Shown here in pieces: positions 16,167 through 25,354 of a stretch of DNA of 64,000 bases (positions within the stretch are counted from its first letter, which is position 1; every line of letters starts with the position of its first letter). Source of the DNA: JBMOKU01 sp049324315 (GTDB lineage Bacteria > Bacillota > Clostridia > Peptostreptococcales > Thermotaleaceae). The DNA is taken from assembly GCA_049324315.1 (NCBI GenBank), contig JBMOKU010000023.1, positions 1 through 64,000 of the forward strand, given 5' to 3'. The position numbers and the translations under genes were made by a program. Under the pieces are notes generated by a model. It did not search any database and was not told the DNA's origin. It saw only the letters and a list, made by a program, of their open reading frames with translations.

Positions 16167-18299
16167 CTACAGCGTGAACTTGTCCATGGATTTGCTCAAT
16201 GACGAAGCTTTATGGGACAGTTCTTGCACATGGTTATTGATTTCCTGCATGGTTGCATTCTGCTCCTCTACAGATGCAGATACCTGTTGGGTAGCTGCCG
16301 CCGTTTGTTCCGTAACTTCTGCAATTTTGTTCATGTTTTTCATAACCAATTCCTTCATACGATTCAAATCCTTCATCTTATCATACACACTTTGTATTTT
16401 TTCGATAGAGCTGGCCACATGATTTCGAAACTCACCGAAGATCCTCTGGGTCGTATCCACAGCTTCATCTTGCTCTTTGAAAATATGCATGGTTTCCTGA
16501 ACTGCCTGAATCGTTTGTTTTGTATCCATGGCAACTGCATCGATAATCTCTTCAATCTCCTTAGCCGCTTTCGTAGATTGCTCAGCCAACTTTCTGATTT
16601 CCTCAGCCACCACCGCAAAACCTCTACCCTGTTCACCGGCTCTGGCCGCTTCTATGGCTGCATTCAGTGCCAACAGATTTGTTTGTTCCGATATTTGAGA
16701 GATAACCGTTGTAAACTGATTGATAGAATTTACCTGCTGAGATAATGTATTGATGGCCTTATCAATTTTCCCGATAGCGTTATTACTCAGTCCTTGTTTT
16801 TGGGATAATTCAAGGATAATCTTTTCTCCCTCAGCGCTCTTCTTTTCCATTTCTAGGGAAACATGGTTCATAACCTCCGTTTCCTTTTCTATTTGCTTAG
16901 CTGCTTCGTCCAGGGCACCGACTTTTTCCACCCCTTCTTCCGTAAGCTGTGCTTGCTCTGTGGAACCCGCTGCAATTTCCTCTATGGCAGCAGATACTTG
17001 CTCAACGGCGTGGGTTGTCTGGATTACCATTTCAGAAACAAGCTGTGTGGCATTTTCTACGACCTCTGCTGTAGCACCGGATTCTTGAATCAGCGTCCGC
17101 AAGTTACGAACCATTTCATTGAAGGCTTGGCCTAAAGTCCCTATTTCATCTTCACTATTTACTGCCACGGTAGAAGTTAAATCCCCTTTGCTGACTTTTT
17201 CACTGATATTTTTTAATCGAAGGATTGGCCTAGTGAAAGAGCCTGCCAGGAAGAAGCCTGCCAGCAGAGATATCATTACAGCTCCAATCAACAGTCCTAT
17301 CAAATATCTTGACATGGCTGTTACTTCTGCGAATACCTTATCCTTATCCATAGAAATAACAATATAACGATTATTTTCCTGGTCATATTTTACATAACCG
17401 ATTTTTTCCACATTTTTCTGCAATTCCGGATCCGTGATGGCATAATCAATAAAATCGTCCTTTATTGAAAGTATTTTTCCGATGACATCTTCACCTGTCC
17501 CAGTATCTTTCAACTCCAGGCGGGTGCCTACTAAATCAGGCTTTGAATAATACAGCAATACACCACTGTCATCCATGACAGCTATGGTCATCTGCTTGCT
17601 CAATTCTTCAATCTTTTTTGTTAACACGTTTTCCAGTTCTGTTCTGTATTTGCTAACATGCTTTTCAATATCATCCACATAATTTCCTGTACCAATTACC
17701 CACTGCCACGGTTCAAACAATTGGACATAGCCTCTCTTTTGTGAAGCCTCTGTTTCACCGGGTTTAGGGAAATAATAATCTACATAGATCTCTCCCTTTT
17801 GCACTGCTCCATCTACCATTTCTTTCACCATCATTTTCCCTTTAACATCCTGCAGTGTACTTCGGTCCATTCCTTCCTTTTCTGGGGTTGGAGGCAGAAG
17901 TACCAGCTGATAGGCGGTGCTATCGATCCAAAAGTATCCGTTTTCTCCGTAACGTACATTTCTTAAGGTTTCCTTTGCTCTACTTTTGGCTTCGCCCTCT
18001 GAAAGGGCCCCAGTTGTTTGAAGTTTGTAGTAATGCTGTAGGATGCTTTTTGCATTTTCTACCTGGTTTTTAATATTCAAATCGTAACTGTCAAGCATCT
18101 CCTTTTCCGTGGTTTGAATATTATTCTCGATCTCTTGCACCATCTCTGCCGTGTCTGCGGCTTGTAACACAATCAGTTCCTTGACTTGACCCTCTAGAGC
18201 ATTTTTAGATAACTGAAGACTGATGAAACCTTGAGAAATCAAAATAATCGTTATGAGTACACCAATACTAACCATAAGCTTCATTCTTAAACTCTTCAT
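16167..18299 (-). CDS. Methyl-accepting chemotaxis protein with Cache sensor
   Basis: A 710-residue chemoreceptor. A transmembrane helix lies at about residues 9-31. An extracytoplasmic single-Cache type domain follows, with RYGENGYFWIDS near residue 118 and WQWVIGTGNYVDDIE near residue 200. A second helix is near 335-355, then HAMP. The signalling domain has the conserved hairpin tip QTNLLALNAAIEAARAGEQ. It would sense a small extracellular ligand and signal to CheA. It stands alone, with no che genes nearby. Confidence 0.95.
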   Translation of the reverse strand: MKSLRMKLMVSIGVLITIILISQGFISLQLSKNALEGQVKELIVLQAADTAEMVQEIENNIQTTEKEMLDSYDLNIKNQVENAKSILQHYYKLQTTGALSEGEAKSRAKETLRNVRYGENGYFWIDSTAYQLVLLPPTPEKEGMDRSTLQDVKGKMMVKEMVDGAVQKGEIYVDYYFPKPGETEASQKRGYVQLFEPWQWVIGTGNYVDDIEKHVSKYRTELENVLTKKIEELSKQMTIAVMDDSGVLLYYSKPDLVGTRLELKDTGTGEDVIGKILSIKDDFIDYAITDPELQKNVEKIGYVKYDQENNRYIVISMDKDKVFAEVTAMSRYLIGLLIGAVMISLLAGFFLAGSFTRPILRLKNISEKVSKGDLTSTVAVNSEDEIGTLGQAFNEMVRNLRTLIQESGATAEVVENATQLVSEMVIQTTHAVEQVSAAIEEIAAGSTEQAQLTEEGVEKVGALDEAAKQIEKETEVMNHVSLEMEKKSAEGEKIILELSQKQGLSNNAIGKIDKAINTLSQQVNSINQFTTVISQISEQTNLLALNAAIEAARAGEQGRGFAVVAEEIRKLAEQSTKAAKEIEEIIDAVAMDTKQTIQAVQETMHIFKEQDEAVDTTQRIFGEFRNHVASSIEKIQSVYDKMKDLNRMKELVMKNMNKIAEVTEQTAAATQQVSASVEEQNATMQEINNHVQELSHKASSLSKSMDKFTL

Positions 18300-18441
18300 G
18301 ATACCAGCCCCTCCTCATTACCACATTGATTAGTGAATTTTAATGCATCCTTTCACCCATTGTTTTGCATACTTCGACAGAATCATGCAAAATCCTTCTA
18401 TCTGTATTTGAAAAATTGTTAATTGTTTGAATTTTCTGATC

Positions 18442-18480
18442 AAAAGAAAAAATTGTAAATACCGCTATATTTACAATTTT
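18442..18480 (-). terminator. Terminator of plsC
   Basis: Perfect 12-bp arms AAATTGTAAATA (18450-18461) and TATTTACAATTT (18468-18479) are followed on the minus strand by TTTTCTTTT. They lie just after the plsC stop. The stem is AT-rich, so efficiency is uncertain. Confidence 0.6.
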
Positions 18481-18500
18481 CCACCATATATCCTATGAAG

Positions 18501-19223
18501 TTAACCATTCACTTTTTCTGCAATCATACGCTGCAGCCGTGCTGCCAGCTCACTGGTATCCTTTTGATCTATATATTCTTCTTTGTAGATAGGCGGCAGT
18601 ATATGTACCTCCACCTCTGCCGGGTGAATGGCGAGACTCCCCTTTTCCATGATCTTATGGGCGCCTTTGATAGCTACAGGTAAAATGGTCACACCAGACT
18701 TCTTGGCAAGCTTTAAGCTGCCCGGCTTAAATTCTCCTACGATACCACTAGCACTCCTTGTTCCTTCCGGAAAGATCACCTGGGAATACCCCTCTTTCAG
18801 ATATTCTGCTCCCTGATTGATTGCCTTCAGTGCATCTCGGGGATTCCCACGATTAATCAATACGCATCGTAAATACATCATCCAGCTATTCATAATCGGA
18901 ATTTTCCCCAGCTCCTTTTTAGCAATAAAGCCGACAAGCTTGTCAATAGAGCTGATTAATACCGGTATATCAAAATTACTTTGATGGTTGCTGACAATCA
19001 GTACATTGCTGTCCTTCGGAACATTTTCCTGACCGTAAACCTTAATACTGGAACCGCTTTTTCTGACCAATGAGGCTGCCCAGGCCATGGCTGTCTGCTG
19101 GGTAATCTTATTTCGTTCTTCAATTTTGTTCTCCCTGTCAAGTTTTTTAACCTTCTTCAAAGAAGGCAGTGTAGCAAAAAGCGTCCAAATAAAATAAAGA
19201 AACCAAAAAAAGGTTTTCATCAT
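18501..19223 (-). CDS. plsC: 1-acyl-sn-glycerol-3-phosphate acyltransferase
   Basis: PlsC makes phosphatidic acid at the inner membrane face. The catalytic NHQSNFD box (NHx4D) is near residue 79 and the substrate-binding FPEGTRS box near residue 151. A hydrophobic N-terminal helix anchors the protein. The start at 19221-19223 has GGAGGAG five bases upstream. The product has about 240 residues, normal for the family. It appears to be a single-gene unit. Confidence 0.92.
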   Translation of the reverse strand: MMKTFFWFLYFIWTLFATLPSLKKVKKLDRENKIEERNKITQQTAMAWAASLVRKSGSSIKVYGQENVPKDSNVLIVSNHQSNFDIPVLISSIDKLVGFIAKKELGKIPIMNSWMMYLRCVLINRGNPRDALKAINQGAEYLKEGYSQVIFPEGTRSASGIVGEFKPGSLKLAKKSGVTILPVAIKGAHKIMEKGSLAIHPAEVEVHILPPIYKEEYIDQKDTSELAARLQRMIAEKVNG

Positions 19224-19377
19224 CGTGGCTCCTCCAATCACATTCCATCTATACTCAAAATTATACCTGTACTTTTGTCGTTGTCAACCTATGAAACAAA
19301 AATAGAGACCTAAGGAATTCTTAGGCCTCTATAGCAAATACCATATATAGATTTATGCCTTTACGATGGTACTTCAT

Positions 19378-19520
19378 CCTTCGGGACGGCACGGAGACCG
19401 TCCCCTACAAGAGATCACTTCTAACGTCTAACCCTAGCGGAGTCATGGGGACGGTTCGAGCGTTTCCGGAGCGAAGCGAAGGACCGAAGGGAAAACGATG
19501 GAACTGTCCCCGTGGCGTAG
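19378..19520. repeat. Repeat cluster: GC hairpin, two heptads and palindromic element F2c
   Basis: A GGGACGG / CCGTCCC hairpin lies at 19383-19403. TCTAACG TCTAACC, a lone half of a heptad-repeat element, lies at 19420-19433. F2c occupies 19437-19520 and is nearly the reverse complement of F2b (14253-14339). Three repeat types therefore sit side by side in this 299-base gap before the hexuronate genes end. No gene is seen in it. Confidence 0.75.
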
Positions 19521-19522
19521 CC

Positions 19523-20374
19523 TTACACACCTGAATAAGCTGAAAAACCACCGTCAACCGGAACTGTAATACCATTCACAAATCCAGATGCTTTATAATC
19601 AACCAACCACAAAAGTGTACCTATCAACTCTTCTGCTTCACCGAATCTCTCCATAGGGGTTTGAGAAATAATTTTTTGGGCCCGGTCTGTAAAGCTTCCG
19701 TTTTCATCGAGAAGCAGCGTTCTATTTTGCTCAGTCAAAAAGAAGCCCGGTGCAATGGCATTGACCCTGATACTTACCTTGGACATATGAACTGCCAGCC
19801 ATTGTGTAAAATTGCTTACTGCTGCCTTTGCTCCACTGTAGGCAGGTATCTTCGTAAGAGGCATAAAGGCATTCATAGACGAGATATTGATAATGCATGC
19901 ATCTTCTTTATCTAGCATATCCTTTGCGAAAACTTGTGAAGGCAGTAGGGTGCCGATGAAGTTCAGATTAAACGTAAATTCCACACCATTCGGATCTAAA
20001 TCGAAAAATGTAATGACATCTTCCTTACGATCTAAATCTTCTTTAAACAAATATTCTTTTGTCGTCGTTCCTTTCGGATGATTTCCACCGGCACCATTGA
20101 TTAATATATCCACCTGTCCCAATCGCTCATTGATAATCTTTTTGGCTTCTTCCAGCTTTTCCATTTCAAGAACATTCGCAGCTATGCCGATGGCTTCACC
20201 GCCTTTTTCATTAATGGCCTGTGCCACCCTGTCAGCAGCTTCCTGCTTCAGATCTAATACGGCAACCTTTGCACCGCATTCAGCCAATGCTTCGGCAAAA
20301 ACACTACATAATACGCCTCCACCGCCAGTAACAACTGCAACCTTATTGGTCAAGTCAACTTTAAATGGTAACAT
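19523..20374 (-). CDS. SDR oxidoreductase, probable D-mannonate (fructuronate) oxidoreductase
   Basis: A short-chain dehydrogenase of 283 residues. The nucleotide-binding segment is VAVVTGGGGVLC near residue 15. The catalytic Ser lies in INISSMNAF and the Tyr-Lys pair in PAYSGAKAA. In Firmicutes an SDR next to uxuA usually reduces fructuronate to mannonate in place of UxuB, and that fits here. The start at 20372-20374 has GGGAGGCG upstream and lies 13 bases after the uxuA stop. The longer frame would overlap uxuA. It is the last gene of the operon. Confidence 0.85.
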   Translation of the reverse strand: MLPFKVDLTNKVAVVTGGGGVLCSVFAEALAECGAKVAVLDLKQEAADRVAQAINEKGGEAIGIAANVLEMEKLEEAKKIINERLGQVDILINGAGGNHPKGTTTKEYLFKEDLDRKEDVITFFDLDPNGVEFTFNLNFIGTLLPSQVFAKDMLDKEDACIINISSMNAFMPLTKIPAYSGAKAAVSNFTQWLAVHMSKVSIRVNAIAPGFFLTEQNRTLLLDENGSFTDRAQKIISQTPMERFGEAEELIGTLLWLVDYKASGFVNGITVPVDGGFSAYSGV

Positions 20375-20387
20375 ATGCTTCGCCTCC

Positions 20388-21428
20388 CTATCGTCTTGTT
20401 TTTTCAAGGGCTTCCCATATACCGTAAAGATATGTGGCACCCAGTGCCCTATCATAAAGACCATATCCAGGCTTACCTGTTTCTCCCCAGATCATTCTTC
20501 CATGATCCGGTCTCATAGGTCCATCAAACCCCATCTCATGATAGGCTTTTAAGATTTCCACCATATCCAAAGAACCATATTGGGAAGGATGTGCAGATTC
20601 TTCAAAAGATTTACTTCCGGTAATCTTCACGTTTCTCACGTGGGCAAAGTGAATTCGCTTACCAAATTTCCTTATCATCCTTGGGATATTGTTATCCTTT
20701 GCTACCCCTAAAGATCCGCTGCAAAGGGTCAATCCATTGTACGGACTATCTACCAGTTTTAAAAATCTTTCAAGATTCTCTTCGTCGGTAATAATTCTCG
20801 GAAGTCCAAAAATAGACCATGGCGGATCATCAGGATGAATAGCCATTTTTACATCACTTTCCTCCGCTACCGGTATGATTTGCTTTAGGAAATATTCCAG
20901 ATTGCTCCAAAGTTTTTCTGGATCAACGGATTTATACTCTTCAAGCAATGCTTTCAATCCATCCTTCGTATAGCTGCTGTCCCAACCTGGCAGTGTTAAA
21001 TCACCCCGTGCGGGATCCATTTTTTCCACTGTTTTTTCATCGTAGATGAGTGCATTGGACCCATCGGGCAATTCATAGGCTAAATCGGATCTGGTCCAGT
21101 CAAATACAGGCATGAAGTTATAGCAGATAACTTTTACACCCGCTTCTCCCAGTCTGCGGATCGTGGTTTTATAGTTCTCTATATACGTATCTCTTGTCGG
21201 CTTTCCCAGCTTAATATCCTCATGGACAGGTACACTCTCTATAACGGATAACGCAAGACCTTTTTGTTCTATCTTATTTTTTAAGTCTAGAATTTTTTCC
21301 ATTGGCCATGCCTCACCAACCGGAATATCATAGATAGCTGACACAATGCCTGCCATCCCCGGGATTTGCTTTATATATTCCAGTTTGACCGGATCGTTAT
21401 CCCCATACCATCGAAAGGTCATCTTCAT
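20388..21428 (-). CDS. uxuA: Mannonate dehydratase
   Basis: UxuA dehydrates D-mannonate to 2-keto-3-deoxygluconate. The 346-residue product starts MKMTFRWYGDNDPV and has AIHPDDPPWSIFGLPRI near residue 200, LCSGSLG near residue 235 and RPDHGRMIWGE near residue 315, all typical of this metal-dependent family. The gene lies between uxaC (13-base gap) and the SDR gene (13-base gap), which gives the order of a working glucuronate pathway. Confidence 0.96.
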   Translation of the reverse strand: MKMTFRWYGDNDPVKLEYIKQIPGMAGIVSAIYDIPVGEAWPMEKILDLKNKIEQKGLALSVIESVPVHEDIKLGKPTRDTYIENYKTTIRRLGEAGVKVICYNFMPVFDWTRSDLAYELPDGSNALIYDEKTVEKMDPARGDLTLPGWDSSYTKDGLKALLEEYKSVDPEKLWSNLEYFLKQIIPVAEESDVKMAIHPDDPPWSIFGLPRIITDEENLERFLKLVDSPYNGLTLCSGSLGVAKDNNIPRMIRKFGKRIHFAHVRNVKITGSKSFEESAHPSQYGSLDMVEILKAYHEMGFDGPMRPDHGRMIWGETGKPGYGLYDRALGATYLYGIWEALEKTRR

Positions 21429-21441
21429 ATATTTTTCCTCC

Positions 21442-22848
21442 TTATATTTCGATACTAAAGTAGTTCACTGCATTGTTATAGCAAATATCTTGCACGATGC
21501 TCCCTAACAACACCAAGTCATAAGGATACTCTCCATCCTCTACCCACTGGCCTATTATATTACAGAGTATTCTCCTGAAATACTCATGCCTTGTATAAGA
21601 CAAGAAGCTTCTGGAATCCGTCAACATACCGACAAATCTACTTAACAATCCCAGGTTTGCCAGACTGTTCATTTGTTCTCTCATGCCATGTTTTTGGTCA
21701 TTAAACCACCAGCCGGAGCCAAACTGCATCTTACCTGCTATACCGTCTCCTTGGAAGTTCCCTATCATTGTACCCAGCACATAATTATCCTTAGGGTTTA
21801 AGCAGTATAGAATCGTTCTAGGCAACTTATTATCCCGGTCCAGGGCATCTAAGATTCTGGATAGGGGATAGGCGATATTGCCATCATCAATTGAATCAAA
21901 ACCTGCATCTACGCCTACTCTACTAAACATTCTTGAATTATTGTTTCTCATGGCACCGATATGCAGCTGCATGGCCCATCCGTATTCACTATACTTTCTT
22001 CCTAAATGTAAAAGGGTATACGTCGTAAATTTTTCGATTTCTTCTGTTGTCAGATCTTCTCTGCTTAATTTTTTCTTGAAGATATGCTTTACCTCATCAG
22101 AACTTGTTTCCCTATAAAATACTCGTTCCAATGAATGGTCGGATATTCTACACCCATTACCGTGAAAGTACTCCATTCTTCCATCTAAAGCTTTCAAATA
22201 CGCCTCATAACCATCTATCTCTATGTTCGATACTTCTGATAACCTTTCAACCCATAAAAGATATTCCACATCGTCAATCTTCAGTGCCTTGTCAGGGCGG
22301 AACGTTGGAAGCACCTTAACTTTAAAGGCATGATCTTCTTTTATTTCTTTATGGTAGGACAAACAATCCGTGGGATCGTCTGTTGTACAAATGAGCCTTA
22401 CGTTTGATCTTTTAATAAGCTCCTTTGCACGGTAATGCTCCTCTGCTAAAAGTTCATTACATCGATCCCAGATTTGCTTTGCTGTATCTTCATTCAGTAT
22501 CTCATATATCCCAAAGTATCTTTGAAGCTCTAAATGGGTCCAATGATATAGTGGATTTCCAATACATTTCGGTATTGTCCTGGCCCATGCCATAAATTTT
22601 TCAAAATCTTCGGCATCACCGGTAATATATTTTTCCTCTATGCCATTGGCTCTCATTGCTCTCCACTTATAATGGTCACCACTGAGCCACAGTTCCGTTA
22701 TATTACGATACTTTTTATTGGTGCTTATTTCATCCGGCCTCAAATGACAGTGATAATCATAGATAGGCATATTTTTTGCGTAGTCATGATACAACTTCTT
22801 GGCAACTTCATTTTTTAAAAGGAAATCTTCATCCATGAATTTTTTCAT
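21442..22848 (-). CDS. uxaC: Glucuronate isomerase
   Basis: UxaC interconverts glucuronate and fructuronate (also galacturonate and tagaturonate). The 468-residue length is normal. The metal-binding YDYHCHLRPDEIS motif near residue 30 marks the amidohydrolase fold. GRKYSEYGWAMQLHIGAMRNN near residue 300 is a family signature. It is preceded by an 84-base gap with a strong inverted repeat after the GH31 gene. The kinase and aldolase for the final KDG steps are not in the window. Confidence 0.96.
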   Translation of the reverse strand: MKKFMDEDFLLKNEVAKKLYHDYAKNMPIYDYHCHLRPDEISTNKKYRNITELWLSGDHYKWRAMRANGIEEKYITGDAEDFEKFMAWARTIPKCIGNPLYHWTHLELQRYFGIYEILNEDTAKQIWDRCNELLAEEHYRAKELIKRSNVRLICTTDDPTDCLSYHKEIKEDHAFKVKVLPTFRPDKALKIDDVEYLLWVERLSEVSNIEIDGYEAYLKALDGRMEYFHGNGCRISDHSLERVFYRETSSDEVKHIFKKKLSREDLTTEEIEKFTTYTLLHLGRKYSEYGWAMQLHIGAMRNNNSRMFSRVGVDAGFDSIDDGNIAYPLSRILDALDRDNKLPRTILYCLNPKDNYVLGTMIGNFQGDGIAGKMQFGSGWWFNDQKHGMREQMNSLANLGLLSRFVGMLTDSRSFLSYTRHEYFRRILCNIIGQWVEDGEYPYDLVLLGSIVQDICYNNAVNYFSIEI

Positions 22849-22877
22849 TTTACATCACCCAATCATTACATTATCCC

Positions 22878-22924
22878 GTTGTGCCAGTTGATGTAGATTT
22901 GCTTTTCGAGTCAACTAGCACAAC
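22878..22924. repeat. Inverted repeat between the GH31 gene and uxaC
   Basis: Arms GTTGTGCCAGTTGA (22878-22891) and TCAACTAGCACAAC (22911-22924) pair at 13 of 14 positions around a 19-base loop. No U-run follows on the minus strand, so it is more likely an RNA processing or stability element inside the operon than a terminator. Confidence 0.6.
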
Positions 22925-22932
22925 ACATTACA

Positions 22933-25335
22933 TTACATTAAGCTTGCGGTATAAACCTCATGATCATTGGGCTCACCGTACTTACCGTTTATCGTAACTT
23001 TTCTTGTTTCTCCCTTAGGCAGATAGAATCTTACCTTGTCATATGGCAGTTCATACTTGCCTGTTTTTTCAATACAAATATCAATCTCTTCATCCGTTGT
23101 TTTCATCTTCACCGTTACAATGGTATAGATGCCTTTCAGATAGTCATTGGATACACCGTCATCTTCATATAACGCATAGAAACCTTCACTGCACCCTTTT
23201 TGAGGGAATACTTCAAAGCCTCTTTCATCCTTGTCTTTTGTTGCAAATGTAATTTCCGCATCATTGACGGGGATCATTGCTCCGCTTCTAATGAAAAGAG
23301 GGTTATACGCCAATGGTGCCGGAACCGTTACTTCTTGCCCGCCTGCATACCATAAACCTGTATGATAGTCATACCAACCCGTGTTGTTGTCAGGTAAATA
23401 TACGTTTCTTTGGAACTGGTCTTTTTCCACGACGGAGGCTACCAGCATATCAGGTCCTAACATGAATTCATCGTTTTCTTCATAGGTCATACTGTCATGT
23501 TCAAATTCATAAAAGGTTGGTCTAATCATTGGCTCATAGTATTTATTGGCCCGATATACCAAGTTATAAATATATGGTGTTATTTTGGTTCTAAACTTGA
23601 TCTGATCTCTGATATACCCTGTGTATTCTGGATACATCCAAGGTTCATTCACGGTTGCATCATCATTCCAAGAGTGAATGGTGAATCTAGGGTGAAAAAT
23701 TCCATTTTGTACCCATCTAAGGAACAATTCCGGATCAGGTGCCGGACCTGCAAAACCTCCAACATCATGACCTATGTTGTATACACCTGACAGGCTTAAG
23801 CCAATACCCATTTTGATATTGTATTTGATGGTCTTCCAGCAAGTCCTGTTATCCCCTGACCAGGTCTGGACATATCGCTGCATTCCCGGGCAGCCCGAGC
23901 GGGATATCAAATAGGGACGTATATCCGGCAGATACGCTTTCTGGGCTTCATAGGAAGCCTTCATCATCAGCAGCGACTGCAATGGCCTGATCTGAGATAT
24001 GTTTATTTCCTTGCCAAATCCATTTGCCCTTGCATCATTATCCCAAATTTCATATTCATTGTTATCATTCCATGTGGCATCAATGCCATAGGCCAACAGC
24101 TTTTCCGTTACTTGGGCCTTCCACCAATCATATGCATTGGCATTCGTAAAATCTATATACGCACCCAGTTCATCCCAAAATTGAGCAATTTCAGGCTCAT
24201 CTGCATCCTTGTTGAGAACAAACATGTTGTTTTCTTTAAGTTCTTTGAACATAGGATGGTCGATTAATAAGGCAGGCTTGATATTGGCACAAAGTCTCAG
24301 CCCTCTATCATGAAAGCTTTGGGTCATCTCCTTAGGGGTTGGTACTTTCTCACGGTTCCAGTTGAATACATATCGCTTATTTCCAATAGACGTATATCCT
24401 GATGACAATTGGAAGGAATCACAGGGTATATCATACTGTTCGCAATCCATAATGAACTGCTGCAGCTTTTCCTGGGCATTGGGTGCGTCTGTATAGCTCA
24501 TGGTAGAGCCGGAATAGCCAATGCTCCATTTAGGCGTAAATATTGTGTTTCCCGTTAACCAAGAGAACCTTTCCGTTACATGCTTCGCTTGAGGACCGAA
24601 TATCATATAATAGTCCAAATCTCCATCCTCAGCTTGATAGTATCGATAATATCCATGATAATTATCCAATTCATTTCCCATATCAAAAATAGATGTTGAT
24701 AAATTATCATAGAATATTCCAAAGAATATATTGGAATCCGTTCTTCTTGTCATATAAAAGGGTATATGCTTGTATAAAGGGTCTGTGAGTTCAGCATCGT
24801 AGCCCATAGGGTCTACACTCATCATCCTATACCGTTTCCCATGTCGATCTGTATTTCCGGCCTTTTCTCCCAATCCGAAATACTGTTCTTCTAAGCTTCT
24901 TTCTAAATAGTGAAATACACCTTTTCCTAATGAATTTTCAAAGTTATACGCTTGCGTTTTCCGGTCCCTTGCAAATAATACTTCTTTACCATCCTGCTTT
25001 GCATACCAGGAAAACTTCATTCCGTCCAAATAAATGACCGCTTTCATTTTAGCCGTTTCGACAGTGCAGGTCTCATCCGTGACTTCATAAGTATATTCAG
25101 GTAAAGAAAACGGGGAAATATCCAGTCTGTCTCTTCCTTCCCTATCGATATCATCCATGCCCGGTGCTACCAACCAAGTTCTATCCAGCTTCAGCTTGTC
25201 TTCAACAAACAATACCCTTATGATGTCTTCTTCCAGCACGAATACCCTTACGGACATATTTCTGTCTTTATTCCTGAACTCCAGCATATTCTTTTCTTCT
25301 TTTACAAATTGAAAAAGATAGTTTTTACGAATCAT
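22933..25335 (-). CDS. Glycoside hydrolase family 31 enzyme
   Basis: An 800-residue retaining alpha-glycosidase of family GH31, probably alpha-glucosidase or alpha-xylosidase. The predicted nucleophile is Asp424 in DATWNDNNE and the acid/base is Asp495 in TWSGDN. An N-terminal galactose-mutarotase-like domain and C-terminal beta domains flank the barrel. No signal peptide is seen, so it should act in the cytosol on imported oligosaccharide. AAGGAGTG precedes the ATG. It lies between the TRAP genes and uxaC, suggesting it releases a hexuronate or its partner sugar. The true substrate is unknown. Confidence 0.9.
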   Translation of the reverse strand: MIRKNYLFQFVKEEKNMLEFRNKDRNMSVRVFVLEEDIIRVLFVEDKLKLDRTWLVAPGMDDIDREGRDRLDISPFSLPEYTYEVTDETCTVETAKMKAVIYLDGMKFSWYAKQDGKEVLFARDRKTQAYNFENSLGKGVFHYLERSLEEQYFGLGEKAGNTDRHGKRYRMMSVDPMGYDAELTDPLYKHIPFYMTRRTDSNIFFGIFYDNLSTSIFDMGNELDNYHGYYRYYQAEDGDLDYYMIFGPQAKHVTERFSWLTGNTIFTPKWSIGYSGSTMSYTDAPNAQEKLQQFIMDCEQYDIPCDSFQLSSGYTSIGNKRYVFNWNREKVPTPKEMTQSFHDRGLRLCANIKPALLIDHPMFKELKENNMFVLNKDADEPEIAQFWDELGAYIDFTNANAYDWWKAQVTEKLLAYGIDATWNDNNEYEIWDNDARANGFGKEINISQIRPLQSLLMMKASYEAQKAYLPDIRPYLISRSGCPGMQRYVQTWSGDNRTCWKTIKYNIKMGIGLSLSGVYNIGHDVGGFAGPAPDPELFLRWVQNGIFHPRFTIHSWNDDATVNEPWMYPEYTGYIRDQIKFRTKITPYIYNLVYRANKYYEPMIRPTFYEFEHDSMTYEENDEFMLGPDMLVASVVEKDQFQRNVYLPDNNTGWYDYHTGLWYAGGQEVTVPAPLAYNPLFIRSGAMIPVNDAEITFATKDKDERGFEVFPQKGCSEGFYALYEDDGVSNDYLKGIYTIVTVKMKTTDEEIDICIEKTGKYELPYDKVRFYLPKGETRKVTINGKYGEPNDHEVYTASLM

Positions 25336-25354
25336 CTGCTAACACTCCTTTATC

